Source of the DNA: Laccaria trichodermophora
Taxonomy: Eukaryota > Basidiomycota > Agaricomycetes > Agaricales > Hydnangiaceae
Direction of reading: 5' to 3'
Length of the DNA: 64,000 nt
Assembly (NCBI GenBank): GCA_018417955.1
Contig: JACTVC010000042.1
Span: 124,001 to 188,000 of the forward strand
The notes beneath the pieces were generated by a model. It had not been told where the DNA came from and ran no database searches. It saw nothing but the letters and a program-made list of their open reading frames with translations. Positions 24,290 through 39,925 of this stretch are shown here, piece after piece. A program made the translations under genes and the position numbers. Each line of letters begins with the position of its first letter. Within the stretch, counting starts at the first letter, position 1.

Positions 24290-25075
24290 CTCCATGAATG
24301 GTGTGCTCCAAGTGTGCTCCGTTCAAGTGTGCTCAATTCAAGGGGGTGGCGGAACGTGGATCCACACTGGCTGGGAGGGGTCCAAAAAAAGCAGTAACCT
24401 TGTCTCAAGGGGGTGGCGGGATGTGGGTAAAATACCAAGGGTCTCAAGCCCATCATGTCCTTCAAAGTTCACCTCCAAAAATTGACGTCCAAAAGCGTTC
24501 TAAGGGCGCGGAGGGGGTGCATTTCATCGTTCTAGTAGCTGAGTGTAAACCTTCATTGGTATGCAAGTTGTGCAACTGTGGGAGATGCATGCATCGCCTG
24601 AAGATTCTGCTGTCAAGTGCCGAGAGTTTAGCTGAACCAATCCCGACGATATAATCTGAGCTCACGTATGTTTTTCTGTGGAATTTGTGCAGACTTGCAT
24701 CGTGATGCGGCACAGCCTGAGGTAGGCTTGTGACCCCACAACAAAGCCACACCTTAGAACTCCTCAGAACGACTGGCTGGTGAGTCTATGGCAGAGCATT
24801 TTGGACTATGATTTGAAAGTTTCTGAGTTATTAGGTGCGTAGGCTGAGGCAGACTGCAGTAGGTGCAGGATTTTTAAGAAGCCGGGATCGTAGGACAAAA
24901 AAACACGGAACTCGGAAAAACATACCTTATATAGTAAAAGGGGAGACAGCAAATCAAATAGCGAGACTTTCCACGTTCCGCCGCCCCTCAAATTCTTACT
25001 CAACAATTTCGCGAAGCGCTGAGGACGTCTGAATGGTAAACATAGACTCTGGTGGTCGTTAAGGTGCGATTCTGA
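24290..25075. other. Spacer between duplicated units
   Basis: Next to the breakpoint are short repeated words: AAGTGTGCTC three times at 24305-24340 and CAAGGGGGTGGCGG twice at 24341 and 24407. The rest has no gene I can support. At 24985-25022 a piece of the gene-A 5' flank reappears (CGCGAAGCGCTGAGGAC). Confidence 0.5.
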
Positions 25076-25156
25076 ATTACAACATCTGGTGGGAGAGATA
25101 CATATCCCGTCTGTCTTGCTAACGATTTAACAAGGCAGCGGGAAGATGGGCGACTA

Positions 25157-25419
25157 TTACAAGTCCAGCTCTGCAGTCAATCAATCAGTCAGTTCAGAAA
25201 TACACATCACATATTTGTCTAACCCTCACCTTTTGCCTCAAAAGAGACATACAGGAATTGACGGGGGGTTGATAGATAATTTGTGATGAATTCGTGTATG
25301 GTGGGAATCTTTATAGAAGGATATTGGAAACGTAGTTTTACAGGATAGCATTCAATGAAAGGCTTTGTTGTGGGTCGGGCTGAGCGTATGGCAGTAGTGT
25401 GGATTGCACGTAGAAGCAT
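25157..25419 (-). pseudogene. Internally deleted copy of gene A
   Basis: From the ATG at 25419 the frame reads MLLRAIHTTAIRSARPTTKP and continues to NYLSTPRQFL, parallel to the start of the gene at 22400-23176. It then jumps to SFEAKG, which corresponds to the last ten residues of that gene. About 170 middle codons are missing. A GTGAGG...CTGCAG segment (about 25168-25226) interrupts the tail, after which ELDL and a stop follow at 25157. The original 3' flank (GGGCGACTATT) is kept. It is a relic, although a peptide of about 65 residues could still be made. Confidence 0.65.
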
Positions 25420-25504
25420 ATTGAGAATGTCAACGTTTGGGCGAAGTTCAAGTTTGGTTTATATTTAGCAATTTGGGGAGCGCGTCTGAAAGTCCTCCGA
25501 TTGT

Positions 25505-26510
25505 TGTACAGGTGCAAATTACAACATCTGGTGTAAAAGAAAGGAGAGATACATATCCCATCTGCCTTGCCAATGATTTAAAAAAGGCAGAGGAAGGGGT
25601 GGGGGGACTCGGGGGAGTACAAACTAAAATAAGGTGTCAAGGTCGAAACTTGTTCAAAATATATGCGTAACATTGAACGAATCATTCCGAAAAAAACTTG
25701 CGAAGATAGTCTGTGAGCATCGTCTTCATGTTAGCGTCGATGTCACTTCGGCTGAGGATTTGCTAATGAGGAGGCAAGTCAAACTAGGCCAAAAGTAGCG
25801 AAGGAATGAAAAAAAACTCACGAGCGCTTTCTCCGTCTTCTGCTTGTGCATTTCAGTCTGCTGCTTAAACTCGAACTCACTCGCTTCGCGCTCCATCTTC
25901 AAACGCTGCATCTCTCTTCGCTGCAAACTCTCCTTTTCTTCTCGATCGTCCCGTCGTCGGAGGTATTCTAGCTTCATCTTCGAAGCCTGACTTTGCATTT
26001 GCACAAATTGCATCAAAACATTAACTACATTGGCATTGATTGACAGATTCGCGACGCCCGGATCGACGCCGTTCGCGAGGGAGGGTATTGGTATAGGACC
26101 GTTTCCGGCTGTAGGAGGTGATTGGGGTAACGGTGGCGGTAGTGGGTTGTCCCTGAGTGCCTGCGGATTGAGAAATGCAACGTGGTTGTTGCGGTCATGG
26201 TTAAGGCCACTGAGACCGTTCACCATCATGGGGTCTCCGAAATCGATAGGTTGATTATCTTCGTCTGGATCGTCGCCTGCAGCATTTGATGGTCCAGCTC
26301 CAGCGCCACGAGCCTGGACGGGTCTCGTTGTGGCCGGATCGCCATGCCATCTGGAAGTCAAGGTTGAATAGAATGATTGTGGGAGGAAAAGCAAGGCGTA
26401 CCTTCGATAAAAGAGGTTGTACCAACCGAGCCGATGCCATGAATCAAGTGTTTTTGGAAGGAGGTTTCCAATCTCACATCCTGCTTTCTTCGCAATGGCA
26501 ATGCGACGCT
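25505..26510. repeat. Duplicated unit, copy 2 (partner of 23300-24285)
   Basis: This is the complete partner of the direct duplication and contains the intact 3' part of the Myb/SANT gene. Similarity to copy 1 stops near 26510 at the codons for AIAKKAGCEIGNLL. Upstream of 25505 it grades into the 5' flank of the deleted gene-A copy. Confidence 0.85.
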
Positions 26511-27406
26511 CATATTCCTTGACGCGTTCGGCTTCACTCAAACCTGGCATTACTGGGCCAGCATGACTGTGATACGTTTCGAAGGCGTATATCTGTTTGA
26601 AAACGTTGAAATTTCGTTCGTAGCATCCTTTTAAAGCTTGGTATGTCTTTTTGCTTTCGAATACCTCAACAGCGCACTGTATCATATTTTTTAGGATGCG
26701 CATCATTATCGTAAGATGAAACTAGTACCTCTCGCAAACATGAGTTTTTTGTTGCGCGAAGAGCGTTCCAATGGTCATCTTGCCCAGGGCCCATCAACCA
26801 TGTGAAGAGTTTTGTTTTCTCCTCATCAGTCCAGTGTTTAGCACCCTGACCATTACCGTCACCGTCGTATCCGTCAGGGTCGTCTGTATCTCGCCTTCGC
26901 TTGAGTATTTGTGTTCCAAGCGAGCTTTCGATCTGTTTACGCTTCAAACCAGGAGACGACTGCCCACCGCTTGTCACAAAAGTGAGAGGGGAGTGCGCCG
27001 ACGAGGATGCATGCGCTTGGGGTGGTGGGCCCGATTGGTTGAGAGTTGGGGGAGAAGTTGAAGGGTTACGGTAGTTGTCTGCGGCTCGGCCATACGCCGG
27101 ACCTGGAGCACCAAGATGGGTTCCCAGAGCCTGACCTAAACTCTGGTGAGTTTGAAAGGGTGTCTGTATAGACGATGAGAATGGTTCGAGCATATGATCA
27201 AGGTACACACTGAGCCATTGGTGTCAAGGTTTGGGTCTCTGCGCTCTGGCAGGGGCATATGGCCGTATTGCATGCTTTGATCACTGTGTCATGGCGGTGG
27301 CAGACAATGCATAGAGAATGTGTGTTACGATGAGAAGGAGTGTCAAGATGAGAAAAATGGAGAACGCGGTTGGCCGACGAAGGGAGACTCACTTTTGCTG
27401 GTCCAT
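25682..27406 (-). CDS. Myb/SANT-like DNA-binding protein with C-terminal coiled coil
   Basis: The product has a Pro/Ser/Gln-rich N-terminus, a short KRKQ/KRRRDTDD basic stretch, and a Myb/SANT-like helix set starting KHWTDEEKTKLFTWLMG with tryptophans at family spacing, followed by LKGCYERNFNVFKQIYAFE and DSWHRLGWYNLFYRRWHG. The C-terminal 60 residues (LEYLRRRDDREEKESLQRRE, HKQKTEKAL) form a strongly charged coiled coil. After the last intron it ends LSRSDIDANMKTM and DYLRKFFSE. The start at 27406 (MDQQ, GTGAGT donor) joined to VYLDHMLEPF is my choice; an ATG at about 27194 is possible. The family appears basidiomycete-specific to my eye. It may regulate transcription or derive from a transposon-associated Myb protein. 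Confidence 0.7.
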
Positions 27407-27573
27407 AGCCAATTGAGCCAATGCGGTGGCTCAAGGATTCGATTGGATTCGAAGTCGTAACACAAAGATTCAGTTTAGTTCGTTCGTAGTGGCTCGGTTG
27501 ACTAATATATTTGTCACTGCTCTCAATTCCAAATACCAAAAATATAGGTAAGGTAAGTAAACCAAAGTTAAAA

Positions 27574-31704
<4,131 letters not shown>

Positions 31705-32461
31705 TGGACATCAAAATAAGAAAGAGCCTAAACTCTTTGAGAATCAGCCAGTTGGATTTGAGGAAGGAGCTCCTTCGTCGTTGAAGACGGTGAACAAGTA
31801 TGTTTGGCGTTATTTATTAGCTGTAATATTAGCTCAAGTTCACTTGGAGTCCACCAGCTTGGCGATTTACTGAGGGTCACAAATCAGGCTCTACCTGGGT
31901 TCTGTGCTAATGACCGTGAGGCCTGCGCAGCTTATTTTCGTCGAGGAATGCACGTAATAATGTCATAATGACCAAGCGCCTCATCCAACCACAGACGCAT
32001 GATAGATATCACGCCGGATTGCGCTTGCGATTTTCTTCCCTGGGGCCTGACCGTGACTCGGCCATGCTGGCTGACATATATGTGTGGCAATCGCCATCTT
32101 CCTCGTTCCCAGACACAGCCTACAGAGCGGCTACTGGCCGAAATCAATGAGCTGATCCCAAATTGATCGCACGGAATGAAAAGGATGAATCTAAAAATTT
32201 CAAAGTGACTTCGAGGTGGTTATAAAACTATGTACCACTCTTGCAGTGTGCAATAACTCCTGGAATGATTTATACCGAGGGATTGCCGAAGGACTTTTAC
32301 GGTGAGAATGAAAGACAACAGAGCTGAGTCTAAGTGGCGAGTGTCAAACAAGTACCAACAGAGGGTAAAGGCATGTATAGATCCATTTGACTGCCCACTT
32401 CCCCGTAACCTCCCAGCCCCCTCAACCATCCTCCACCACGTCTTTCACACTTACCCAGACA
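31705..32461. other. Divergent intergenic region, MYST gene and LAMMER kinase
   Basis: This 757-bp gap separates two divergent start codons, so it holds both promoters. No coding frame is supportable. A pyrimidine-rich run (CCACCACGTCTTTCACACTT) just upstream of 32462 is a usual basidiomycete transcription-start context. Confidence 0.5.
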
Positions 32462-34426
32462 ATGTCGGCGGCGGTCCACCCGTTGCCTGGCCAAATTTTG
32501 TCCCATTTTTCGCATCCGGCTCTCAATGGACTTAGTCACAATATTGCTGGCCCGAGCGTACTCCCAACTCCGCCTGTTACGGCTCGCAAGCGCAAACGTC
32601 CGCAACAATACACTGTTAGCTACAGCGAAGTACAGGAGGTTGACAGCGATGGCCGCCTTCGAGAGGTCATCGTAATCGAGGACACTCCGCCTCCTCCAAC
32701 CATCTCACCTACCACAACACACAATGGAGCGTTTTCGGCGTCATATCAACCACCCATGTTCTCTGCTCCCATACGTACACGAGCGAGAGCTGCTGCGGAA
32801 GCTCAAGCCCTATCCTCAAGCTCATCATCAGGTTTGACAGCTCCAGCACCAAAGAAGAGAAAAAGGGAACATCAGGAGGAGGTCCGTGCGCCGGTCGCTA
32901 AGAAGCCTGTGGCCAGCAATCAGCAGTCCCAAGCCCTCGCCCCAACGGGCAGCCGAAGTGCTGCAGCCACTGATGATGTACGTTCTCACCCTGTGTCACA
33001 TCTGCATGCTGATGGGAAATGGCAGACATCGAAGGGTCCTGTGTCCTGCGATGATAAAGAAGGTCACTATATCATCGTTCCAGATGATTTAATCTATCGG
33101 CGTTGTAAGCCTTCTTCAGCCACGTCCTCTTAGCTTTGTTGACTTCATCTTTAGATCGCACCGTTCGCCTACTGGGCCAGGGAACTTTCGGGAAAGTCGT
33201 GGAGGCCATCGACACCCAAACTAATAATAGAGTGGCTATAAAGATTATTCGAGCAATCCCAAAATACCGAGATGCTAGCAAGATCGAAGTTCGGGTTCTC
33301 CAGAAACTCAAAGAACGTGACCCCCTTAATCGAAAGTAAGCACCTACCTCCCTCAAAAGATCGATGAGGTCTCATAAAGTCCATTCAGTAAATGCATTCA
33401 TCTTTTACACTGGTTCGACCATCGAAACCACATTTGTATCGTTTCGGAACTCTTGGGGATGTGTGTATACGACTTCCTGAAAGAAAATGATTTCGCGCCA
33501 TTTCCTCGGCACCACATACAGGATTTTGCTCGACAACTCCTCGGAAGCGTTGCTTGTACGTCCCATCGAACTATTCTGTCCTTCCCATGCTTACATTCAA
33601 ATTGCAGTCCTGCACGATCTGCGTTTAATTCACACAGATCTGAAACCAGAAAACATATTATTGGTTCACAATGACTACAAAGTAGTCCATATCGCTGTTC
33701 CAGGCAAGGTGTGTTACGTGGTCGCCTTGCCCGACGAAATCTCAATCCCTTCAAAAGCGAAACGCTCCCACAAAAGCAAAGAAGATCTTACACTCTACTG
33801 ACATTCGTCTGATCGACTTTGGCTCTGCCACTTTCGAGCAAGAATATCATTCTACTGTGGTATCGACTCGTCACTACCGCGCACCCGAAATTATTCTGGG
33901 TTGGTTGATTTTTCTTTTGAAACTGGCTTGATCGTGACTTTGTTTCTCAGGTCTTGGTTGGTCTTTCCCATGCGATGCGTACTCCCTCGGTTGCATTCTG
34001 GTTGAATTTTATACCGGCGTTGCACTATACCAAACGCACGACAACCTGGAGCATCTTGCCATGATGGAAATGGTCATGGGCAAAATGCAGGAACGCTTTG
34101 CCCGTGCCGGGGCGCGTTCGAAACCCGAGTTCTTCAAGGAAGGTGCAAACCTTGACTGGCCTAAACCGAAAGCTTCACGGCAAAGCAAGAAGGACGTTCG
34201 GGCGACACGTCCATTAAGCGTATGTGAATGCCTTTCTCTACCCCGTGCCTTCCTGAATGGTTTTGTTGCGAACTTTTAGGAGGTCATTCCACCGACAGAT
34301 CTCATCAACAAACAGTTTTTGAACCTTGTTCAAAGACTCCTGGCGTTCGATCCTGCGCAACGCATAACAGTCAGGGATGCTCTGTCTCACCCATATTTTT
34401 CAATGAGCACCCCCGAGGAAATTTAG
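32462..34426 (+). CDS. LAMMER-type (CLK) dual-specificity protein kinase
   Basis: LAMMER kinases phosphorylate SR splicing factors and in yeasts control growth and cell-wall responses (Kns1, Lkh1). The N-terminal 230 residues are disordered with KRKRP and KKRKRE nuclear-signal-like patches. The kinase domain shows [13 protein letters not shown], the lysine in VAIKIIR, catalytic loop [47 protein letters not shown] and the class signature [17 protein letters not shown] (EHLAMMERxxG in the family). It ends [20 protein letters not shown]. Six or seven introns are inferred; one at about 33710-33760 is needed to join VPGK to [13 protein letters not shown] before the DFG. All catalytic residues are present. 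The start at 32462 gives [10 protein letters not shown]. Confidence 0.93.
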
Positions 34427-35111
34427 GGACGGTTTTCCAGTAACTCCAATTGCATGGCATATGTTTGATCACCCTCGTTCACCCACCAGCCCTCGTCATC
34501 GCCTCCAAAGCAAAGTGTATTACAATCAATATTACAGACCCGCCAAGCCTAGTACCACAATCTTACATCTCCTTACTGCCTTGCTGTTGCGGCCTGTATA
34601 CCAGCGTCTTGGCCAAGACATTATGCGGAAAGGCTCATTTATGCGGTCAAGCTCAGGATCGAATCGGTGGCCCACCACCTCGTCACAGTCATTCACACCA
34701 TCAACATCGCCATCACCATCATCATTGCCATAATCACTTACCACCACTCAAGTCAATGTGCTGATATTCCTTGTAGCATTTGTCGCAGCACTTCATTACC
34801 TACACAACCCATCATGGTTCTTTCTGTCGTTTTCTTTTTTTAACACATACGTCCCTCGCATTCGTTCCATCCATTCCAAGCATCTATCTCCTTATTTTGT
34901 GTATCTCTAAGCAGTACTGCATGCAAAATTAGATGCGTGAAACAATCCTTTTGTGTTCGGTCAAGGGGAAGTCGGGTGCTCTTATGTAATGATAAATTAG
35001 ACGCCAGTGGCAGTGAATGGCATTTCCGTGGCTGTTGTCATTCAGTCAGCCATTTGTCGTCGTTGCTCTCATTGAGAGCTCGGTGACCAACATCAACTCA
35101 TCCACTAGACC
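34427..35111. other. Intergenic, 3' flank of kinase and promoter of Bsd2-like gene
   Basis: There is no gene I can support. A CA/CAT-rich run at 34670-34745 (CACCATCAACATCGCCATC) is a simple-sequence stretch that opens spurious frames. The 150 bp before 35112 are pyrimidine-rich, as expected of a promoter. Confidence 0.5.
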
Positions 35112-36459
35112 ATGCCATCTCGATACGAATCCCTCTCGAATCCCCAATTTTCGCAAAACCCGGAGCGGGAGTTGGAAGACGCATTCGAATCTGACAACGA
35201 AGACGACGTTGAATCAACCCCACTGAATAACCATAGGAGTGCGCAATCTGAGCCACGAGTTCCCAGAGACGAAACTAGTGCTCTTCCAGGAGCCTACGAT
35301 TTTGAGCGGGAGTACGACTTCCCTCCACCCGGGTCTCCTCCTCGACCATCAGCACGAGCACTGCCAAACGATTACGGCAATTCAAATGGCCTCCTCCCCA
35401 CCTCTCCTATCCATGTCTCTAGGCCAAGGCCTTCATTATTCCGGCGCGCTGTTGGCGCCATTCTTCCTACCCACTACCAGCAAGTTCCATCACAAGCGCC
35501 GCCCACGAGAGTAACAGGAGGAGGTGTAGAAAATGATGGTGTTTTTGCGAATGTCATGGCAAAACCGCAGCCTGCTCGGGTCGTTAGGACGGAGGATGGC
35601 GATGTTCACTTGGTTCCAGAAGAATCGCAAAAGGAGACGCCACCCGTAAGTACTCGTGCAAATTCGTCCTGCATCTTGCCCATTCATCTGACATAAATCT
35701 ATGCTAGTCCTATGTCGAGGCCCAGGCGGATGCGGTACCTCCATACTGGGAGACCACAGTTCATGCTCCAGCTGGATTAGAACCTGGCGCGGACATGATC
35801 ATCGACGATCTTCCGACAGGGTCGTTCCTCGTCTTCTGTCTGAACCTCTTCATTTCCGTGTTCTTCCAATTCGTTGGTTTCTTTCTTACATATCTTCTCC
35901 ACACCTCGCACGCCGCCAAGTATGGTTCCCGTGCAGGTCTGGGGCTCACGCTCATTCAATATGGATTTTATTCACGGTCGGCTAATGATGGGGACAACAT
36001 ACCTCCAGAGGGATCTCAAGCTTGGGTGGGAGGTTCTATGGTAAATGCGACAGACCCAGGAGTGTTTCCCAACCAGGAAGGAGGATCTATATTTTCTTCA
36101 ACATCAAGAGATTGGTTGTCCTTTTTGTTCATGACCATGGGTAAGTGTAGTTGGGCCCCCAGGTACTTGAAGACTCAATTTGACACTTTTGCTTAGGTTG
36201 GTTCCTTCTCCTCTCCTCCATCGTTGGTTTCTGGCGTGTTAAGCGCTGGGAGCATTCTGTTCGAGTCGCAAACGTACCAACAACTCCTGAAGATGTCGAA
36301 CGAGATCTCGCTATCAGGCGCAATATAGAGAATGTCTTCGGACTCAATTTAGGGGATGCTCCAGGTGTGCAGACACCGCACAGCGCTCAGTCCGTGTCCC
36401 AGCAGGTGCTGCAGGAAGCAAGACTGACGAGGGATCTACGAGCAGCTGGTTTGCTATAA
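35112..36459 (+). CDS. Bsd2/Ndfip-type membrane adaptor for Rsp5/Nedd4 ubiquitin ligase
   Basis: Proteins of this family sit in Golgi and endosomal membranes and recruit HECT ligases through PY motifs to sort metal transporters for degradation. The N-terminal cytosolic half is disordered. PPSYVEAQADAVPPYW at the second exon supplies PPSY and VPPYW PY motifs. Three hydrophobic segments follow: FLVFCLNLFISVFFQFVGFF, the HTSHAAKYGSRAGLGLTLIQ segment, and FLFMTMGWFLLLSSIVGFW. HAAKYGSRAGLGLTLIQYG is the strongest family signature. Introns lie near 35646-35708 and 36140-36196. The stop is at 36457. The ATG at 35112 is the first in frame. Confidence 0.88.
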
Positions 36460-36687
36460 ATATATTGACTCGCAAATTTTATCCCAAACCCAGATTCCTT
36501 AATTTTCTGCTCATTTGAATCACACTCTTTAACTCTCCCTTGCTGTACGTTTTGTCACCAGAGCCACATGTAAAATCTATCTATCTAGTCCGTCTATCGC
36601 TTTCGTATCTGGGATGTGAAATACCGTCATTATTTTCATAACGTTGAATAGGTTGCAGCTTTCTAGATTTGACCCATAGACACCAAA

Positions 36688-38172
36688 CTACCATCTCGTA
36701 ATATCCACCTCCGCCTCCCCAAACAGACTCGTTTTCTTAATGTCGAATTCCTCTTCCCCAAATTCCTCTTCATCCAAACCTCTATAATATCCTGGATACT
36801 CCCTCTTCAAAAACCTCAGAATATGAGTATTGATAGCCTCAAACTCTAACAGGAACCCATCATGTCCATCCGGGGAATGTATCACCACCAACTCCGCATC
36901 GGGAATTGCATCTGCCAATTCCCGCTGCTCAGTGGTGGTAAACAGCCCGTCGGTAGCTATGCCGATTATTAGTGCGCGAGGGGGGATGGTAGACAAAACC
37001 TGGCGCAAAGCGGCGCCCTCTTCAGAGGCAGAATTGGGAGTAGGAGCGCGCCCACGAGCAAGGTCGTGCGTGTCCATTTTACGAGTGATGTGGATGTAAC
37101 AGTTTGCATCGAAGCGGGCTGTAAATTTGTCTCCTTGATAGCGGAGGTATGACTGTGCAGAGAAGATCGGGGCGCTCTTCTGCGAGAAAGTCACCGTACC
37201 GCTCCTTGACGGGCTCGAATCGCCCCGAGTTGTCGGGCATCTCGGCTTGGCATTCCGGTGGCCATCGTTATGTACCGCCAGGGCGTCATCCTGAGGGGAC
37301 GAAACGGGCGACGCAGGTGGGGTTAGCGTGCCCACGACTGTTCCTATCGATGCAGTCGAGGATGGCTGCGGCTTCCTTCCAAATCGGCTCTCAAACGAGT
37401 CCCTCGAACGATAAGTAAGCAGCGCGCTCATGCGCGCTGCCGCTAGCCCCGACGCTGGTTGAGTGTCATAAAACCCGTCGTGATACCCCGGGTCGCTGTA
37501 TATACTCTGCCTCTGGGCCTCACCCCAGCTTATACACCACGCTGAGTGCCGAGCAGACGTAGCGAGGGGGATGACATGTCGGATGTACCCCGGGGGCGAA
37601 CAGAGGGGCCATTCAAGGACGGCCATGCCTCCCATGGAGCCGCCTATCACTACGGCGACGGAGGAGACGGATAGGTGGTCTAGCACGAGTTTGTGTATTC
37701 TGATTTGTAGATGTAAGGAGTTGATTAGCGCATGAGGAGAGAAAACGAACCGGACATCGTCTCGGATAGTGGTAGGCGGGAACTCAGGCCCATACAATCG
37801 GCTAGTGTCTGGGTTTACAGTGACGGGCGACGCAGAACCATACGGGGACCCAAGAACGTTGGCACAGAAGATAAAGAAGCGATTAGGGTCGAATGCCTTC
37901 CCCCGGCCCATCAGCGGTCCCCACCTTGACGGGAAGTGATGAAATGAATGGCGACATTGATACTAAGAAGGATAGAAGACGCACCAGTCCTCGACATCAG
38001 CGCTCCCAGTGAAGGCATGACATATGATCATGACATTGTCCTTGGCATCGTTTAGCTTCCCCCATGTCTTGTAGGCGACCGGCACCTCCCTAAGTGTGGT
38101 TCCGCATTCGAGTTTGAAGGAAGGAATGGTATAGACAGATTGATCAATCAGAGTACTAAACTTGTTTGGCAT
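36688..38172 (-). CDS. met2: Homoserine O-acetyltransferase (methionine biosynthesis)
   Basis: The enzyme acetylates L-homoserine with acetyl-CoA, the committed step towards methionine in fungi. It is an alpha/beta-hydrolase: substrate blocks VAYKTWGKLN, CHAFTGSADVEDWWGPLMG and ANVLGSPYGSASP, nucleophile serine in GGSMGGMAVLEW, aspartate in IGIATDGLFTT, and histidine in SPDGHDGFLLEF. A Ser/Pro-rich insertion of about 80 residues (around SSTASIGTVVGTLTPPASP) lies between the lid helix and AQSYLRYQGDKF; similar insertions occur in fungal Met2. The start at 38172 (MPNKFSTLIDQSVYTIPSF) is clear, since the upstream frame lacks family similarity. Three copies of ATACGA(A/G) lie 12-68 bp upstream. 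Introns lie near 37930-37980 and 37700-37750. Confidence 0.93.
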
Positions 38173-38311
38173 CTTGACGAATGATACGAATAGTACTCGT
38201 TGGGATAATAATACGAGTGATATTCGCCAAGATGATACGAGTAAATCGTCGTAGTCTAATCTTGTCGTAGTCGCGAAAGTAATACCAGTAATATGAAATG
38301 TCACATGCACA

Positions 38312-39857
38312 TCACAACTTTTCAAAACTGATCAAGGACCAAACGGTAACACGGTTATCCTTTCCTCCTCCTAGTAGCCACCGAGTACGATCTTCTTTCT
38401 CATTAACGTTGAATTCGTCGTCGTCATCGTCGGCCAGCACACGAGGCTTTATCCCAAGACTGTAGTCTGCTGCCCGAGCAAACTCCACACATTGACAAGC
38501 AGATTTGTGATACTTCAATGTTCCAAGAGGTTTGAATGTTCGTGTCGAGTAAAGGCGTATCCTGTCCAAAGATAAGATTGAAAAAGTGGAAAAGTAAATA
38601 AGTCATATACCTTCCATCCCATCCACCAATGGCACAGATCTTGCCGTCGTCGCGTATAGCAATCGCTCCGTTACCGGCGTGCTTCGTTCGATGAACAGTA
38701 CATGCATCGGCTGCCGAGGTGTTTCCCTGCAACGAAAACACATTAGACAAGCCCATAATCGTTCCATTCAGTCATTACCGTTAAATCGTAATATCCAACG
38801 ATATGGTCTGCCGACACAGTCAAGGCGAATGAATTTGAATTTGAAACCCTCATTGCCATGACTGCTAGGAGCGTTACTCGCATGAATTTTAGCGTAGGAA
38901 ACGACGTACTGGTCTCGGTATGGAGTTTGACACTCCAAATAACTTCCCACCCTGCGCCTTGGACCGATTTTAATCTGTCGGTTTGCGTGTATCTACGCAG
39001 AGTCATGCCGCCATCTTCGTAGGCGCAGATTAGGTGTATTTGGGAGGCGTTGGATGTCGACGGCAAGGATGGGTTTGCGGAAGGATAAAAAAGGTGCATC
39101 GACATGATAATTCCTGCAGGAACTTTGAGACGTCATGACTTTTAGAAAGTCAAAAGGGAGCCAAACCAGTTTTAGTGACTTTCGCTTCTGGTGAGAAGAT
39201 CGGTTTCGCGCTGTCCTGACCGATAGCAGCGTGTATTCGATCAAGCTGGGGTAATGACCAAATGTCTGCCTATCCTTGATTAGACACGATTGCTACCACA
39301 GAACCAGGGAAGAAACACACCACCGATGAATCTACTAGGTTTGGTAGAGCTATCAAAGCCTTGACTTCCTCGGATCCTTCGTGTAACTTAAGCAGAGAAA
39401 ATCGACAGTAGTTTAACGCGTTAACGTCCATTGAATAACACAAAGTCGGCGTGGGCAGGCTTGGTAGAGCCGCAGACCCGCCAAGACGAGCGGACGAAGG
39501 CACCTCTTCAATCCGAGTCCAGACATGTAATTTATTGTCCCTGCCATGTCTAAAGCCTTGGAACTCTGAAAATCAATAAATCGAGTAAAATTCCAAGTCC
39601 TACGTTACTATTTGTGTCTCCCATTCTTCGACTCCAAGAATACTGTCGCTATGTGGATTCCACGCCGTAATGGCGCGTAAGGACCTGGTAGAGGTTACCA
39701 CAACCTTCCCTGAAGCATCGGCGGAATAGATCCTCTCATTGTCGTCCGATACCGCAAGGGCGCTGATGGGTGATGTATGGGAACGAAGGAAATGGGCAGG
39801 TGCCGGAGGTGTAGGTGCCGGAGGAGGAGGCATGATGATTCCGAGGCGAATGGGCAT
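38312..39857 (-). CDS. WD40 protein Asa1 (ASTRA complex)
   Basis: Asa1 is a WD40 component of the ASTRA/TTT assembly that helps mature PIKK kinases such as Tor. The start PAHFLRSHTSPISALAVSDD with IYSADASGKVVVTSTRSLRA is the first WD repeat. HGRDNKLHVWTRIEE, LPNLVDSS, LICAYEDGGMTLRR and AIRDDGKICAIGGWDGRIRLY follow, and the last repeat has LLGGGKDNRVTVWSL. An acidic loop (ADDDDDEFNVNE) sits near the end. Seven or eight introns are needed. I took the ATG at 39857 (MPIRLGIIMPPPP), but 39833 (MPPPPAPTPP) is equally possible. It is divergent from the SPC3 gene across only 68 bp. Confidence 0.8.
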
Positions 39858-39925
39858 CAAGCAAGCAAAGACAAATACATACTACTCGACTTTTGGACGG
39901 ACGTGTCATTCGAAACGTTGTCCGA

